Source: Algoriphagus vanfongensis DSM 17529
Lineage (GTDB): Bacteria; Bacteroidota; Bacteroidia; Cytophagales; Cyclobacteriaceae
Direction of reading: 5' to 3'
Assembly (NCBI RefSeq): GCF_000429465.1
Contig: NZ_AUBX01000015.1
Span: 372,001 to 436,000 of the forward strand
Length of the DNA stretch: 64,000 nt
Position numbers and translations under genes: made by a program. Shown here piece by piece: positions 35,312 through 44,780 of the stretch (positions are counted from its first letter, which is position 1; each line of letters starts with the position of its first letter). The notes below the pieces were generated by a model that was not told where the DNA came from, did no database searches, and worked only from the letters and a program-made list of their open reading frames with translations.

Positions 35312-35547
35312 AAGCCTAAAAGTCAAAATGAAAAAGCTGAACTATTTGGCTATAAGTTACTTAAGGCTTAACTCTATCTGAAGGAAAAAAAATATGTTAT
35401 TGATGCGAATTTTTACATTGATCCAATCTTATCATTCTCAATTACAGAATCTTATGAGAAAAATTATTTTTTTAATATGACAACTTAACTCATCAAATTC
35501 TCGATAGGTCTTTTTTGTGTCTGGAAGGTTAAATTTGTCTCAACTAA
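35312..35547 (-). promoter_or_regulatory. Upstream region of the eCIS operon
   Basis: An AT-rich gap of 236 bases that must hold the start of the eCIS transcript. I find no exact TAnnTTTG box on the minus strand. It contains a direct repeat AATCTTAT (35425-35432 and 35448-35455; 23 bases apart), an inverted pair TTCTCA / TGAGAA around the second copy, and TAAGCCT (35311-35317) with AGGCTTA (35364-35370), which could form a leader hairpin. These are candidate regulator sites with no further support. Confidence 0.4.
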
Positions 35548-36906
35548 TTAATGACCTTCAGAAATCCACTTGTCTAATCGAAGTAATTCATATCCAAAAG
35601 GACACCAATCATGACTTTCTCGAAGGGCGCTTAGTTTTTTGGTTTCATTCTGGACGCAATCGGTATATTTGTCCCTAGAGCAGCTATAAATAGAGACAAT
35701 TGCTTCGAATGCAACTTTTATTCGCTGGTTTGATTTATATCGCCATCGCCCCAAAAGCTTTCTAAAGTTTTCGATTTTAAACTCCACCCAATCTTGATCT
35801 TGCTGTTCCAAAAGAGCGATAATCTCATACAATTTTGCTCCTAGATAGTATTCAGGTATATTTTTCAGGCCAGCAATGCAAGAATGAAAAAGTTTGATTG
35901 AACTCTTAAACTGTTTCATTCTTAATCTTGTGAGAGCTTCATAATATGTCCAGACATATTTTTCATCAGGGAAAAGTTGCAAAAGTTTTTCGTGAATTAG
36001 TTGAATTGCTTCTTCCCATTGTTGATGGTAGTAGAGACTTAGAAAATGGAGCTTGTGATATTCAATGGGAGCATTTGTATCAATACTTGTTGACTGTTCC
36101 CGACAGATGAAAGCAGCTTGCTGGTATTCTTCTCGTAGGATTAGGAGCTTTATCTTGTATACGAGTAGCTTCCAACAGGCTTGACTGTCTTTTTCCTTCA
36201 AAAGGAGCAAGGATTTCTTTCCTTGAATAAGCTGCATACCTTTCGTCAGGTCTTTTTCTTCAATTGTTTTTTGCAATTCACCTAAAAGAGCCCATTGATC
36301 TTTGTGACATTGTACTTGAGAGAGAAGCTTGGATATAATTTCGTGCTTCTCTGGTTTCTGATCTTGGGATGGCTGCTCATTTATTTGTTGGATAAGGATG
36401 TCCAAATGATCTGTAATTGCCTTTTCAATGTGGGGGAGATCTTTGGATGATAGTACCTCACTGAGTCCATACTCTTGGGCAATAGAAAAAATAGTCAGAA
36501 CGATATCATAAAATTGATTTTCGACGGATAGTTTAAGACACTTTTCTAAGAGTTTGCTTCCCTCTGCAGATAGCCCCCGGATCAAGACTAATTGTCCTTT
36601 TAGTAAGAGTTCTGTGCATAGGATTCTTTGGGATTGCTTAAAATTGGTTTTAGTAGGCTTGATCAATACCATCACCTCTTCAATTTCCTCTTTCAACCTC
36701 TTTTTTAATTGAGCGAAAGCACTGGTTTCTTCGTTACCATAGATTTTTTGTGAATAGAAAGAGTCTGGGTTTTCAGGATTATTTAGGTAAAGTTCAAATA
36801 ATCGTAATTTTTTGGAATGATTGCTGTTTCGACTAGTAGCAATATTATATAGCAATTCTTTTTCACAGTTTGAAAAGCGCTCTAAAATAGACTGTACTGT
36901 ATCCAT
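35548..36906 (-). CDS. Unrecognised all-helical protein, possible TPR-like regulator
   Basis: A 452-residue protein with no signal peptide, all helical. The C-terminal two thirds have spaced helix pairs typical of divergent TPR repeats (HKLHFLSLYYHQQWEEAIQL; YYEALTRLRMKQFKSSIKLF; YYLGAKLYEIIALLEQQDQD). The N-terminus (SILERFSNCEKELLYNIATS; KLRLFELYLNNP) resembles a small helical input module. No DNA-binding motif, His kinase or enzymatic site is visible. It is transcribed toward the eCIS operon, starting 54 bases from its neighbour, and ends 237 bases before the cap gene. It could be an operon-linked factor or an unrelated cytosolic protein. Confidence 0.6.
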   Translation of the reverse strand: MDTVQSILERFSNCEKELLYNIATSRNSNHSKKLRLFELYLNNPENPDSFYSQKIYGNEETSAFAQLKKRLKEEIEEVMVLIKPTKTNFKQSQRILCTELLLKGQLVLIRGLSAEGSKLLEKCLKLSVENQFYDIVLTIFSIAQEYGLSEVLSSKDLPHIEKAITDHLDILIQQINEQPSQDQKPEKHEIISKLLSQVQCHKDQWALLGELQKTIEEKDLTKGMQLIQGKKSLLLLKEKDSQACWKLLVYKIKLLILREEYQQAAFICREQSTSIDTNAPIEYHKLHFLSLYYHQQWEEAIQLIHEKLLQLFPDEKYVWTYYEALTRLRMKQFKSSIKLFHSCIAGLKNIPEYYLGAKLYEIIALLEQQDQDWVEFKIENFRKLLGRWRYKSNQRIKVAFEAIVSIYSCSRDKYTDCVQNETKKLSALRESHDWCPFGYELLRLDKWISEGH

Positions 36907-36979
36907 AAAAACTCGAAAAAAAATATAGAATTTTCTCGAATTTACGATTTAATGACCTGTTTTACAAGTTGTTGTAGTC

Positions 36980-38368
36980 TTACTTCCTCCAGTACCTACC
37001 TGCGGATTTTAGCTCGTATTCTCTCAGTAGCTCCGGGTAGTCGATGAGCAACTTGGCAAACTCACCCTCTTGATCCAGAATCAATTCTGGTCTTTGGCTC
37101 TGTATCATCTGGAAAAGCTTGGCTCGCTGAGCAAGTGTCCTTTCTTTTTCCAAAACCAGCTTGCTCAGGTGAAAATTTAAAAAAGGACCTTCAAATCTTC
37201 CCTGCGTGTAGGGACTCAAATCATCCCCCAAAATCATCATTCCTTTGCCTTGAAGCTCAGGTTCATTTGAAGGATGCACAAAGTATTTGTTTTCTTCTTG
37301 GATCTCTTGTTGCATCCACCACCAACTGAAAATAGGTAGTACAAAAACCAACAAATAGAAGGCGGATTGAGTGATGAGACGCTTTCGAATGCTGAGGAAA
37401 AACTGGGTAATCAAATAGCTCAGCCCTGGCATCAAAATGACTAGTTGAAAAGCCGCCTGTCTTTTAGAGACCACCACTCCCACAAAAGCGATGATATTCC
37501 AGACGATCATGAGTTGCCTTTGCTTCTGCTGATTGATTGTGGCCCCTCGAAAAACCGAGCTGTAGAAAAAACCGATCACGGCAAGTAACAAAGGAAATGC
37601 TCCCACTATTGTCCAAGTGAGGAATGATTGGTAGTAATATTTCTCTGAGAAAAAGATCAAAGGCCAAATTTGAAAAGCTTCGTCAAGGCCATTATTCCAG
37701 TAATAAAAGATCGAAATCAATAGCAAAGGCAGGAAATATCCCGTGAGAGATAGAAGCAGCTGCCTGAAAGTAAAACCGCTAATGGCTATGCCTCCGAAGA
37801 GCATGAAGGGCAAAAACAAACAATAAATCGGATGAAAGCCTGTGGCTATTCCCCCGTAGATTCCGATCAGCAAAGTAGACTCACTGCTGTCTTTCTGGAG
37901 CATAGTCTGGGAGAAAAGCTGTGCCAATGCCAGCATAAGGAAGGTGCTTCCCAATAAAGCAGGTGAGATGCTGAGCAGATCAAAACTGATATGAAACAAG
38001 GCCATCATGATGATACCGGGCAGGTAGGTGTTTTCATCAAAAACCCGATATTTGATCATGGTAAAATTCCAAAATATCACCTGAAAGAGGATCAGCAATC
38101 GCCCGACTAGTTCCAGGGCAAGGGGATTTCGTCCGAAAAGGAAATCGAGCATAAAGTAAAACCCGGCAGAAAGAGGTCCCGTATCGTCGATGATGTGCTG
38201 ATAAAGGAAAAAACCATCCCCAAGCCTTTCGCCCAGCAAGATCCAGTTGAGCTGAGTGGCGGTCAGGGGAAAGCCCGAAAACATCAAATAGACGATCGTC
38301 CAGATGACCAAAAACAGGAAAATCCCGATGATTCGGAAAGGATCGTTTACTTTGAAAAATTGAAACAA
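36980..38368 (-). CDS. Multi-pass membrane protein, DUF6427-like
   Basis: A protein of about 462 residues with roughly eleven hydrophobic helices. The N-terminus FQFFKVNDPFRIIGIFLFLV and the loop IIDDTGPLSAGFYFMLDFLFGR resemble DUF6427 proteins of Bacteroidota, a family related in layout to membrane glycosyltransferases but with no known function. The soluble C-terminus (MILGDDLSPYTQGRFEG; LILDQEGEFAKLLIDYPELL) may face the periplasm. The frame is open back to 38656, but that part is antisense to rbfA and its promoter, so a TTG at 38368 is the likely start; this start is uncertain. It is divergent from rbfA. Confidence 0.7.
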   Translation of the reverse strand: MFQFFKVNDPFRIIGIFLFLVIWTIVYLMFSGFPLTATQLNWILLGERLGDGFFLYQHIIDDTGPLSAGFYFMLDFLFGRNPLALELVGRLLILFQVIFWNFTMIKYRVFDENTYLPGIIMMALFHISFDLLSISPALLGSTFLMLALAQLFSQTMLQKDSSESTLLIGIYGGIATGFHPIYCLFLPFMLFGGIAISGFTFRQLLLSLTGYFLPLLLISIFYYWNNGLDEAFQIWPLIFFSEKYYYQSFLTWTIVGAFPLLLAVIGFFYSSVFRGATINQQKQRQLMIVWNIIAFVGVVVSKRQAAFQLVILMPGLSYLITQFFLSIRKRLITQSAFYLLVFVLPIFSWWWMQQEIQEENKYFVHPSNEPELQGKGMMILGDDLSPYTQGRFEGPFLNFHLSKLVLEKERTLAQRAKLFQMIQSQRPELILDQEGEFAKLLIDYPELLREYELKSAGRYWRK

Positions 38369-38424
38369 GGTCTGGGTATTTGATAAGGTGAAGCCCGAAA
38401 TTAAAGCTTGCCCAAGTATTTCGC

Positions 38425-38432
38425 TAAATTTG
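38425..38432 (+). promoter_or_regulatory. Promoter -7 box of rbfA (TAAATTTG)
   Basis: An exact TAnnTTTG match 17 bases before the rbfA ATG at 38450. A TTG at 38408-38410 is closer than the usual -33 spacing. The box supports the shorter rbfA start. Confidence 0.45.
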
Positions 38433-38449
38433 TACCACAAATACTTTAT

Positions 38450-38827
38450 ATGGAAAGTAAAAGACAACAAAAACACGCCAAATTGCTCCAAAAGGAACTG
38501 GGAGAAATATTTCAAAAAGAAGCTCGTCATCTGATCGGAAAGGCGATGGTCACTGTCACCAGAGTGATGGTCAGTCCAGATCTGAGCGTCGCCAAAACAT
38601 ATTTGAGTTTTCTGCTGGCTGATCCAGCGGCGACTTTGGAAATCATCGATGAGCACAAAAAGGAAATCCGTCTTTATCTAAGCAAACGAATCGGCAAATC
38701 GGTTAGGATTATTCCCGAGTTGGCGTTTTTTCCTGACGAATCAGCTTCCTATGCGCAGCACATGGATAAAGTGATCTCCGGACTGAATATTCCTCCCGCT
38801 CCAGAAGAGGAAGAAGAAGAAGATTAA
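38450..38827 (+). CDS. rbfA: 30S ribosome-binding factor RbfA
   Basis: A 125-residue ribosome maturation factor that binds late 30S precursors near helix 1 of 16S rRNA. The KH-like fold is visible: KRQQKHAKLLQKELGEIFQK, then MVTVTRVMVSPDLSVAKTYL (the diagnostic V..V..SPDL.xAkvy pattern) and IRLYLSKRIGKSVRIIPELAFF. The acidic tail PEEEEEED is common in this phylum. The frame opens upstream at 38408, but the promoter box makes the ATG at 38450 better. The permease gene follows 9 bases after the stop, as often seen in Bacteroidota. Confidence 0.96.
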   Translation: MESKRQQKHAKLLQKELGEIFQKEARHLIGKAMVTVTRVMVSPDLSVAKTYLSFLLADPAATLEIIDEHKKEIRLYLSKRIGKSVRIIPELAFFPDESASYAQHMDKVISGLNIPPAPEEEEEED

Positions 38828-38836
38828 TTTCCGGCC

Positions 38837-40063
38837 TTGAATCTCAGTTACTTCATAGCAGCTCGGTACTTCCGGAGCAAGAAAAAGCGAAATTTCATTA
38901 CTGTCTTGTCCACGATCTCCATGGTAGGAGTAGCGGTGGGCACGATGGCATTGGTGATCGTCATGTCTGTATTCAATGGGCTGGAAGATTTGATTCGTGG
39001 GTTATTTGCCAGCTTCGATGCCGAACTCAAAATAGAAGCGAGCGTCGGCAAAAGTTTTGAGGTAGATGACAGTTGGCTAGGTCAAATCAGGGCTATCGAA
39101 GGGGTGGAGATTTTGACAGAAGTGATAGAGGATAATGCCCTGCTTGACTACAATGGCAATCAGCAGGTAGGTACCATCAAAGGAGTGTCTGACAATTTTT
39201 TGGAACAAAATCGCTTCCAGCAAGGCTATTACTGGGGAGATACTACGTTGGGTACAGATCTGAGGCCCGCTGCCATATTGGGGAGAGGAGTTGGTTTTTT
39301 TCTCTCTGTCAATCTCAAAGATGTCAATGTTCCTCTCAAAGTTTTCTATCCGAAAGCTCCCAGAAGTGCTGCTACTCTAGACCCTAGTCAATTGTACGCC
39401 TCAGCAGTTTTGGAGCCGGTCGCTTTTTTTTCAGTTGATCGACAGTTTGATGATGAATATGTCATAGCCCCTTTGAATTTTACCAGGGACTTGTTGAACT
39501 ATGGGAATAAGCGAACCTCACTGGAAGTCAAGGTAGCAGAAGGCTACACAGTAGGGTCAGTCCAGAAAGCTTTGAAAGCACATTTGGGAGAGTCATTCAC
39601 GGTGAAAAACACAGATGAACAGCACGCGGGATTGCTCCGAACAGTCAAGCTCGAGAAGTTGTTTGTCTTCCTTACTCTGACTTTTATATTGGCGATCGCT
39701 TCTTTTAATATTTTCTTTTCACTCAGCATGTTGGCGATAGAAAAGAAAAAAGATATCGCAGTTCTCAAAGCTATGGGAGCTCCAGACAAGCTTATCCAGC
39801 GAATATTTTTGAAGCAAGGGGCTTTGATAGCACTATCAGGAGCATTGGTTGGACTGGTATTGGGTTATTTGATCTGCCTGGCACAGCAATATTTTGGTTT
39901 GGTATCTTTGGGTATTTCCTCTGCGGTCGTCGATGCATATCCTGTTAAAGTAGTTTGGACAGATTTTATCTGGATCAGTATTTCGGTCATATCCATTACA
40001 CTTTTGGCTTCCTGGAGACCAGCGTATATCGCATCACGAGTCAATACTGTGACAGAACTCTAA
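38837..40063 (+). CDS. LolC/LolE-family ABC transporter permease
   Basis: A 408-residue inner-membrane permease with the MacB/LolE plan: an N-terminal helix (about 17-45, ISMVGVAVGTMALVIVMSVFNGLE), a periplasmic domain, and three C-terminal helices at about 275-300, 325-350 and 372-395. The start 'NLSYFIAARYFRSKKKRNFI' is the family signature, and FFSLSMLAIEKKKDIAVLKAMGA is the coupling helix. Such proteins move lipoproteins from the inner membrane toward the outer membrane together with LolD, which is not in this window. The start codon is TTG; no ATG lies nearby in frame. It converges with the TPR gene and overlaps its stop by 4 bases. Confidence 0.9.
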   Translation: MNLSYFIAARYFRSKKKRNFITVLSTISMVGVAVGTMALVIVMSVFNGLEDLIRGLFASFDAELKIEASVGKSFEVDDSWLGQIRAIEGVEILTEVIEDNALLDYNGNQQVGTIKGVSDNFLEQNRFQQGYYWGDTTLGTDLRPAAILGRGVGFFLSVNLKDVNVPLKVFYPKAPRSAATLDPSQLYASAVLEPVAFFSVDRQFDDEYVIAPLNFTRDLLNYGNKRTSLEVKVAEGYTVGSVQKALKAHLGESFTVKNTDEQHAGLLRTVKLEKLFVFLTLTFILAIASFNIFFSLSMLAIEKKKDIAVLKAMGAPDKLIQRIFLKQGALIALSGALVGLVLGYLICLAQQYFGLVSLGISSAVVDAYPVKVVWTDFIWISISVISITLLASWRPAYIASRVNTVTEL

Positions 40064-41259
40064 TCTCCGTTGCAGATCTTTTGCTGGATCTCGTCGATTC
40101 CTGTCATGCCCAATTCTACAGCGGTATTCATATCGGAGCAGGCTTCTGCTTTTCGCTCTAGTCGATGTAGGGTGATAGCCCGATGGTAAAATGCAGAGGG
40201 ATTGGAAGGGTCAATGGCGATCAATTCTACAAAATCTGCCAAGGCGGCCTCCAGCTCATTTTGGTAATATCGTGCCTGTCCCCTGCCAAGCAAAGCTTCA
40301 GGATCCTGCTCGATTAGAAAAAGAACTTCCTCAAAATCGGATTCTGCCGCTTGCCAATTTTTCTGTTTTGCATAGGACTTTGCTCGGTAAAACCATCCCT
40401 CTTCATCCTCTGGATATAAATTGATCGCTTCTGTATAATCCTCGATGGAACCCTCAAAGTCACCCTGCATAAACTTAACATATCCACGGATTTTCCATGG
40501 CTGCGGATCTTCTGGATCCTTTGCGATGGCTAGCGTCAATTCTTCTAGTTGATCTACATCGTTTCCATTTTCTAGGATTTTGATCCGCTGCCGTGCCAAA
40601 AAATGATCAGGATTGTAAGTGACAGCTTGGCGGAGGGATTCAAGAGCTTTGTCCTCAGAGCCGGACAGCATCTCTACATGACCTTTTTCAGCCCAGAAAT
40701 CCGCTTCCTCAGGATTGAAGTAGATCACGGAATCCAAGTATACACTTGCAGCTGAATAATCTTCCAGACCTATTTTGGCCAAAGCAAGGTGATAGAGAAT
40801 CTGAGATGGATTTGAAGTTTGGGCTGTGAATATTTGAGATACGCCTTGGTCAGCAGAACCAATCCTGTAAATCACTTGTGTGGTTTCGCCTTTGGGGATA
40901 CTTCTAAAAGTGAGGAAATCCTCCTCGGCCTGTTCAAACCGTTTTAGCTTCAGGTATAATCTTCCTCGGCTCAGATACACATCAGCTTTTGCTGGGTCCA
41001 AACTGATTGCTTTTTGATAGTTTTCCAACGCTAGTAAATCACTGGTGCCATCAAACTGCTCGTAAATCAAGCCTAAATAATAATAGCCTTCTGGATCTCG
41101 GGGGTGATCTCTGAGCCACGTATCAATCAATAGGTAGGCAGTCTCATAGTCTCCCTGGTTATATGCTTCTATTCCTTTTTCAAATTCATTGAGGCTGGAT
41201 TGCTGACCGTAGCAGATTCCTGATAAAAATATGGCAAGAGCCAGTCCAATTAGTCTCAT
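40060..41259 (-). CDS. Exported TPR-repeat protein
   Basis: A 399-residue protein with a cleavable signal (MRLIGLALAIFLSGICYG) and about nine to ten TPR units (GDYETAYLLIDTWLRDHPRD; EGYYYLGLIYEQFDGT; LGRGQARYYQNELEAALADF; AFYHRAITLHRLERKAEACS). TPR proteins are scaffolds, so no reaction can be proposed. Its ATG overlaps the end of the 1174-residue membrane protein gene (ATGA), so the two are translationally coupled. The pairing implies a shared task, perhaps periplasmic complex formation with the extracytoplasmic part of that protein. Confidence 0.82.
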   Translation of the reverse strand: MRLIGLALAIFLSGICYGQQSSLNEFEKGIEAYNQGDYETAYLLIDTWLRDHPRDPEGYYYLGLIYEQFDGTSDLLALENYQKAISLDPAKADVYLSRGRLYLKLKRFEQAEEDFLTFRSIPKGETTQVIYRIGSADQGVSQIFTAQTSNPSQILYHLALAKIGLEDYSAASVYLDSVIYFNPEEADFWAEKGHVEMLSGSEDKALESLRQAVTYNPDHFLARQRIKILENGNDVDQLEELTLAIAKDPEDPQPWKIRGYVKFMQGDFEGSIEDYTEAINLYPEDEEGWFYRAKSYAKQKNWQAAESDFEEVLFLIEQDPEALLGRGQARYYQNELEAALADFVELIAIDPSNPSAFYHRAITLHRLERKAEACSDMNTAVELGMTGIDEIQQKICNGD

Positions 41260-44200
41260 GTAGTAGAGGAATTTTTCCCAAATTTAAAGCTACCAATTCC
41301 GCGATCAATTAAGGCATACAGGCTTCCCATAATTCCTAATGAACCGGTGAGATAGGTGTAGGCTTCGGAGAAAAAGTTTTTGTCAAAAATGCCGATCAAG
41401 GCAAAACAAATCAATACAAAGCTGATCAAAGAGATCTGGATGGAATTAGCATTTCCGTTCTTTCTCTCATAGGCCTTAAAGGCTGCTTTTTCCTCTTCAG
41501 TGCTGTGATCCAATATATATTTTCTAAATACGGGACTAAATAGCTGCCACTCTTTATAGACGTCTTTGGATTTGCCGGAAGAAGAGATTTTGGGAATCAA
41601 AATACCTTTTTGAGCTAGACCAATAAGAATTTCTTTTCTATGGAGGTTGAAAAAGCCTTCTTTGGCAAATGCTGCTGTCACGATCTTTTCCTCGAAAGAC
41701 ATCTCGGACCACATATTGGCATAAAATGCTTTTCTTAGTCTCAATTGCTTCAAGAGTGAGTCAGCCTTGCTTTCCTCAGACTCTATACTTAAAGAATCGT
41801 GTCGAATGGGCAAGGATTTGAAATTATAGTCTGAGAAGCTCTCCGAAAAACGCATTCTGTCGGCTGGATTATCTATTCGAGTAAAAATATCCCACCATTG
41901 CTTCCCTGAGCAGATCCAGATCTTTTTGTCCATCTCATGAAGTCGTTCCAAAATAGGGATAATCTGAGTCGGTGTGTCAAGACAATGAAAATTTTTGAGG
42001 ATGTATACGTCTTTGGTTTCATCGAGCTGAAACTCCCAGCCAAGTGATTCGACTAAGAAATCTATGGTGGCAAATTCCTCAGGCTGATCAGAGAATACCT
42101 TCTCGATAATCTCTTCTAGATGCGTAGAATCTATGCTGCAAATGAAAAGTTGTCGCTCTGCACTGTCAAAGGAATCTTCATACTTTCGCTCAAAAGAAAA
42201 GAATATGATCCTTTGGAGATAATACATCAGTGCTCCCATCAAAGCCAAAATCAAGAATATATAGATCAATCCTGAGTTTGCTGTTAGATTTTGAGAGGTA
42301 CCTAGCCAAGCTTGTTGGAAAGTCTGTTGATTTGGGGCAATGAAATTTTGGATTTTTTGATCAAATGGATCGGTCAATTGAACCATCAGACTCCTTCTCG
42401 CTTGCTCAAATTCTCTAGCTCGTCTGTTTGGTTCTGTTGAGGTATCGATTTGGGATTCTTTCCAGATTTGGTGTTCGAATAGCTGTGTTTTGGACTGGAT
42501 GAGATATCCCGGAATGAGCCCTATTACCAGAAACCAAACGGTAAGAAAAGAAGGCAAGATTACTTTAGAGGGCATTAGAAACGAAAACTGGAAGTTTTTC
42601 CGCTCTATCAGTGGCCAAAAAGATACAATCAATACAGCAGCAAAAAGTAAAATAAAAATGGGAAATGGTGGGAGTTGGAGACCCCAAATACATGCAATCC
42701 CGAACAATAAACTGAGTAAAATGCTTGGGTAGGCTTTGGAAGAAATCCACTTTAGTGGACTACTGGATGGTTTTTTTGAGGGGATAGAAAGTGTCAAGTT
42801 GGTAAATGCTATCAGAGATGAGGAAAAAATCATCAGAGCAAGCCATTGCAGGTGATTGAGCTGACAATTTTTGTAAATCACCAACACCAGAAGACTATAA
42901 ATCAAATAACAGATGCTGAGATATTTTAACTTTCCTCGGTTTTCCTGGTTGGGTTTTAGCCAGTCAAAGAAGAAAAGATTGAACCCATAATCAGAAACCA
43001 AGTCTCTTGAAAACTTTTGGAGGATAAGGTTGAGCAGCACAAATAGAAAATAGATCATCAAAAGGCAGACTGCTTCCAAAGACGTTAAAGACGAAAAGAC
43101 GTGGCTGACATTGTGATTGACCAGAAATAGCATCCACATATTCTGGTCAAATCCGGTGACAGGGATTTTGGAGAGCACCCCCGTATAATGATTTCCATTG
43201 AGGTAGAGCGGCACTTCGATTTCAGACATTTGTTTCAAGCTGTCGTTGGATTGGATGAGAGAGTGGATTTCTACCCACGACTCTTCACTGACTCCTTCTT
43301 TGAGATTTGATATGGGAGAGATGATTTTTTCACTTTTGTACAGGATAGAGCCGTCCTCTTTCATCAAGAGATAGCGATGGAGTAGGCTGAGATGTCTTGG
43401 AGATTCCAGCTCAAACGTAACAGCAGCAATCTGTTTTTGAGAATTGGGCTTTGAGATAACTGACTCCAGCTTGCCAGATCCTCTGCTATAGTGAGAGTTC
43501 AGAAACTTCTTGTTGTTTTGGAGGTTGGAGTCTACTTCAAAAAAATCGTAATAGGCCCTTGTGCTTAGATCTATGGGAGAGTTTCCGTCTGGAAACCGAA
43601 GATTTAGCCTAGGAGATTGAAAAAAAATGCGTTCAGCTTTGCCTTTGTATATTGGATCAAAAAGAATCAACTCATTGAGTGGAGGCCCAGGAAGACACAG
43701 CAAAGGATCTAGTTGCCACACAGTCAAGATATGATCATAGGATGAGAGAGTCTTTTGTAGCGCATCACGAATCTCTAATCGGTCCGAACTTGATGCTGCA
43801 ACTGGCTGTGGTTGATTTTTGAAGAATGAAATGGCAAAGCCCAATATCATCGTCAGGCCCAACAGAGAGACACCTACCTGAAGCACCTTTGCCTGCGTGA
43901 GATTGTCTCCCTTACTGAGATTGAGTATGCCTAAAATCGGTACAGATGCTACCAGTATGATCAACATAAAAATCAGTGTACTGAGGAGGGCGAAGTCAAG
44001 TCTTAAGCCTACTTTGAGAAATCGGCTTTGAGGAATCACTCCTACGGCAAAAAGCTGAAGCTCGCCCAAAGGCATGGGGGCTACATAAAACCTACTTTGA
44101 GTGCCTGAATAATCAATCTCTTCATAGTAGACTCCTGTTCTCACACGGTCTAAGCTATCAGTGACTAGGACCTCGGGTTGGTGAATTTGCTGGCCTAGCG

Positions 44201-44780
44201 CTGACGAGGGGAAAACCACCCGTCCTGCCTCATCAGTCAGGAAGAAGTCTTCAAATACTTGGTTGTTCTCTTGCTTTCTCAGGAGTTCGCTGAGCTCCAC
44301 TCGGAAATCCACCAGAATAGCCTTAGGCTTTGGTAGATAATTAAGATCAAATTTTTCACGAAGCCTGGTAATATCGATTCTGTCAATTGCTTCCTGATCT
44401 ATGTTCAATTCCAGGTTTTTGACAGTAAGTACAGATCCTTGTAGTGCCCAATGGATTGAGTACTTGTCTTTTTTTGCGACCAGACGTATACTGTCGATCT
44501 GTGGCTGAAAGGAAGCCAATAAGTCCGATATCCGCTTGGAATTCTTTCCCCATTCCTGATTTTCGCTCAGGGCATATGCTTCTCGGAGAAAATAACCCTC
44601 GATTCTCGAATAGTAATCAGGGAGAGCAAGCAGGATATCATTGCGGATTGCCTCTACACTGCGCAGGTGCTGATTTTCAAGCTCTGTGATGTTTTTATTG
44701 GACTGGACGAAAAGAACCACTCCAATGAAACCTATGATTGGAAGCAAAAAAAGCCAAACCTTGAGAGTCCTAAGTCTCAT
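41256..44780 (-). CDS. Giant membrane protein with a degenerate P-loop-like C-terminal domain
   Basis: A 1174-residue protein that I do not recognise. There is a membrane helix near the N-terminus (VWLFLLPIIGFIGVVLFV), then a periplasmic region of about 230 residues with a sensor-like pattern (EAIRNDILLALPDYYSR), helices near 268-293 and 300-322, a second extracytoplasmic region, and a central block of about eight helices. The cytosolic part near 855-1080 looks like an NTPase that has lost its Walker A: RQLFICSIDSTHLEEIIEKV, then KDVYILKNFHCLDTPTQIIP in the place of Walker B and WICSGKQWWDIF in the place of sensor 1. A winged-helix-like segment and two final helices follow. It resembles membrane STAND or sensor proteins, as inference only. 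Confidence 0.6.
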   Translation of the reverse strand: MRLRTLKVWLFLLPIIGFIGVVLFVQSNKNITELENQHLRSVEAIRNDILLALPDYYSRIEGYFLREAYALSENQEWGKNSKRISDLLASFQPQIDSIRLVAKKDKYSIHWALQGSVLTVKNLELNIDQEAIDRIDITRLREKFDLNYLPKPKAILVDFRVELSELLRKQENNQVFEDFFLTDEAGRVVFPSSALGQQIHQPEVLVTDSLDRVRTGVYYEEIDYSGTQSRFYVAPMPLGELQLFAVGVIPQSRFLKVGLRLDFALLSTLIFMLIILVASVPILGILNLSKGDNLTQAKVLQVGVSLLGLTMILGFAISFFKNQPQPVAASSSDRLEIRDALQKTLSSYDHILTVWQLDPLLCLPGPPLNELILFDPIYKGKAERIFFQSPRLNLRFPDGNSPIDLSTRAYYDFFEVDSNLQNNKKFLNSHYSRGSGKLESVISKPNSQKQIAAVTFELESPRHLSLLHRYLLMKEDGSILYKSEKIISPISNLKEGVSEESWVEIHSLIQSNDSLKQMSEIEVPLYLNGNHYTGVLSKIPVTGFDQNMWMLFLVNHNVSHVFSSLTSLEAVCLLMIYFLFVLLNLILQKFSRDLVSDYGFNLFFFDWLKPNQENRGKLKYLSICYLIYSLLVLVIYKNCQLNHLQWLALMIFSSSLIAFTNLTLSIPSKKPSSSPLKWISSKAYPSILLSLLFGIACIWGLQLPPFPIFILLFAAVLIVSFWPLIERKNFQFSFLMPSKVILPSFLTVWFLVIGLIPGYLIQSKTQLFEHQIWKESQIDTSTEPNRRAREFEQARRSLMVQLTDPFDQKIQNFIAPNQQTFQQAWLGTSQNLTANSGLIYIFLILALMGALMYYLQRIIFFSFERKYEDSFDSAERQLFICSIDSTHLEEIIEKVFSDQPEEFATIDFLVESLGWEFQLDETKDVYILKNFHCLDTPTQIIPILERLHEMDKKIWICSGKQWWDIFTRIDNPADRMRFSESFSDYNFKSLPIRHDSLSIESEESKADSLLKQLRLRKAFYANMWSEMSFEEKIVTAAFAKEGFFNLHRKEILIGLAQKGILIPKISSSGKSKDVYKEWQLFSPVFRKYILDHSTEEEKAAFKAYERKNGNANSIQISLISFVLICFALIGIFDKNFFSEAYTYLTGSLGIMGSLYALIDRGIGSFKFGKNSSTT

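Noticed and set aside
38369..38656. N-terminal extension of the DUF6427-like protein
   Set aside because: The 96 extra codons run antisense through the start of rbfA and have no hydrophobic or conserved pattern.
41581..41600. SSSGKSKD as a Walker A motif in the giant membrane protein
   Set aside because: It lies after the winged-helix-like region, lacks the GxxxxGK[ST] spacing and is in a polar loop.
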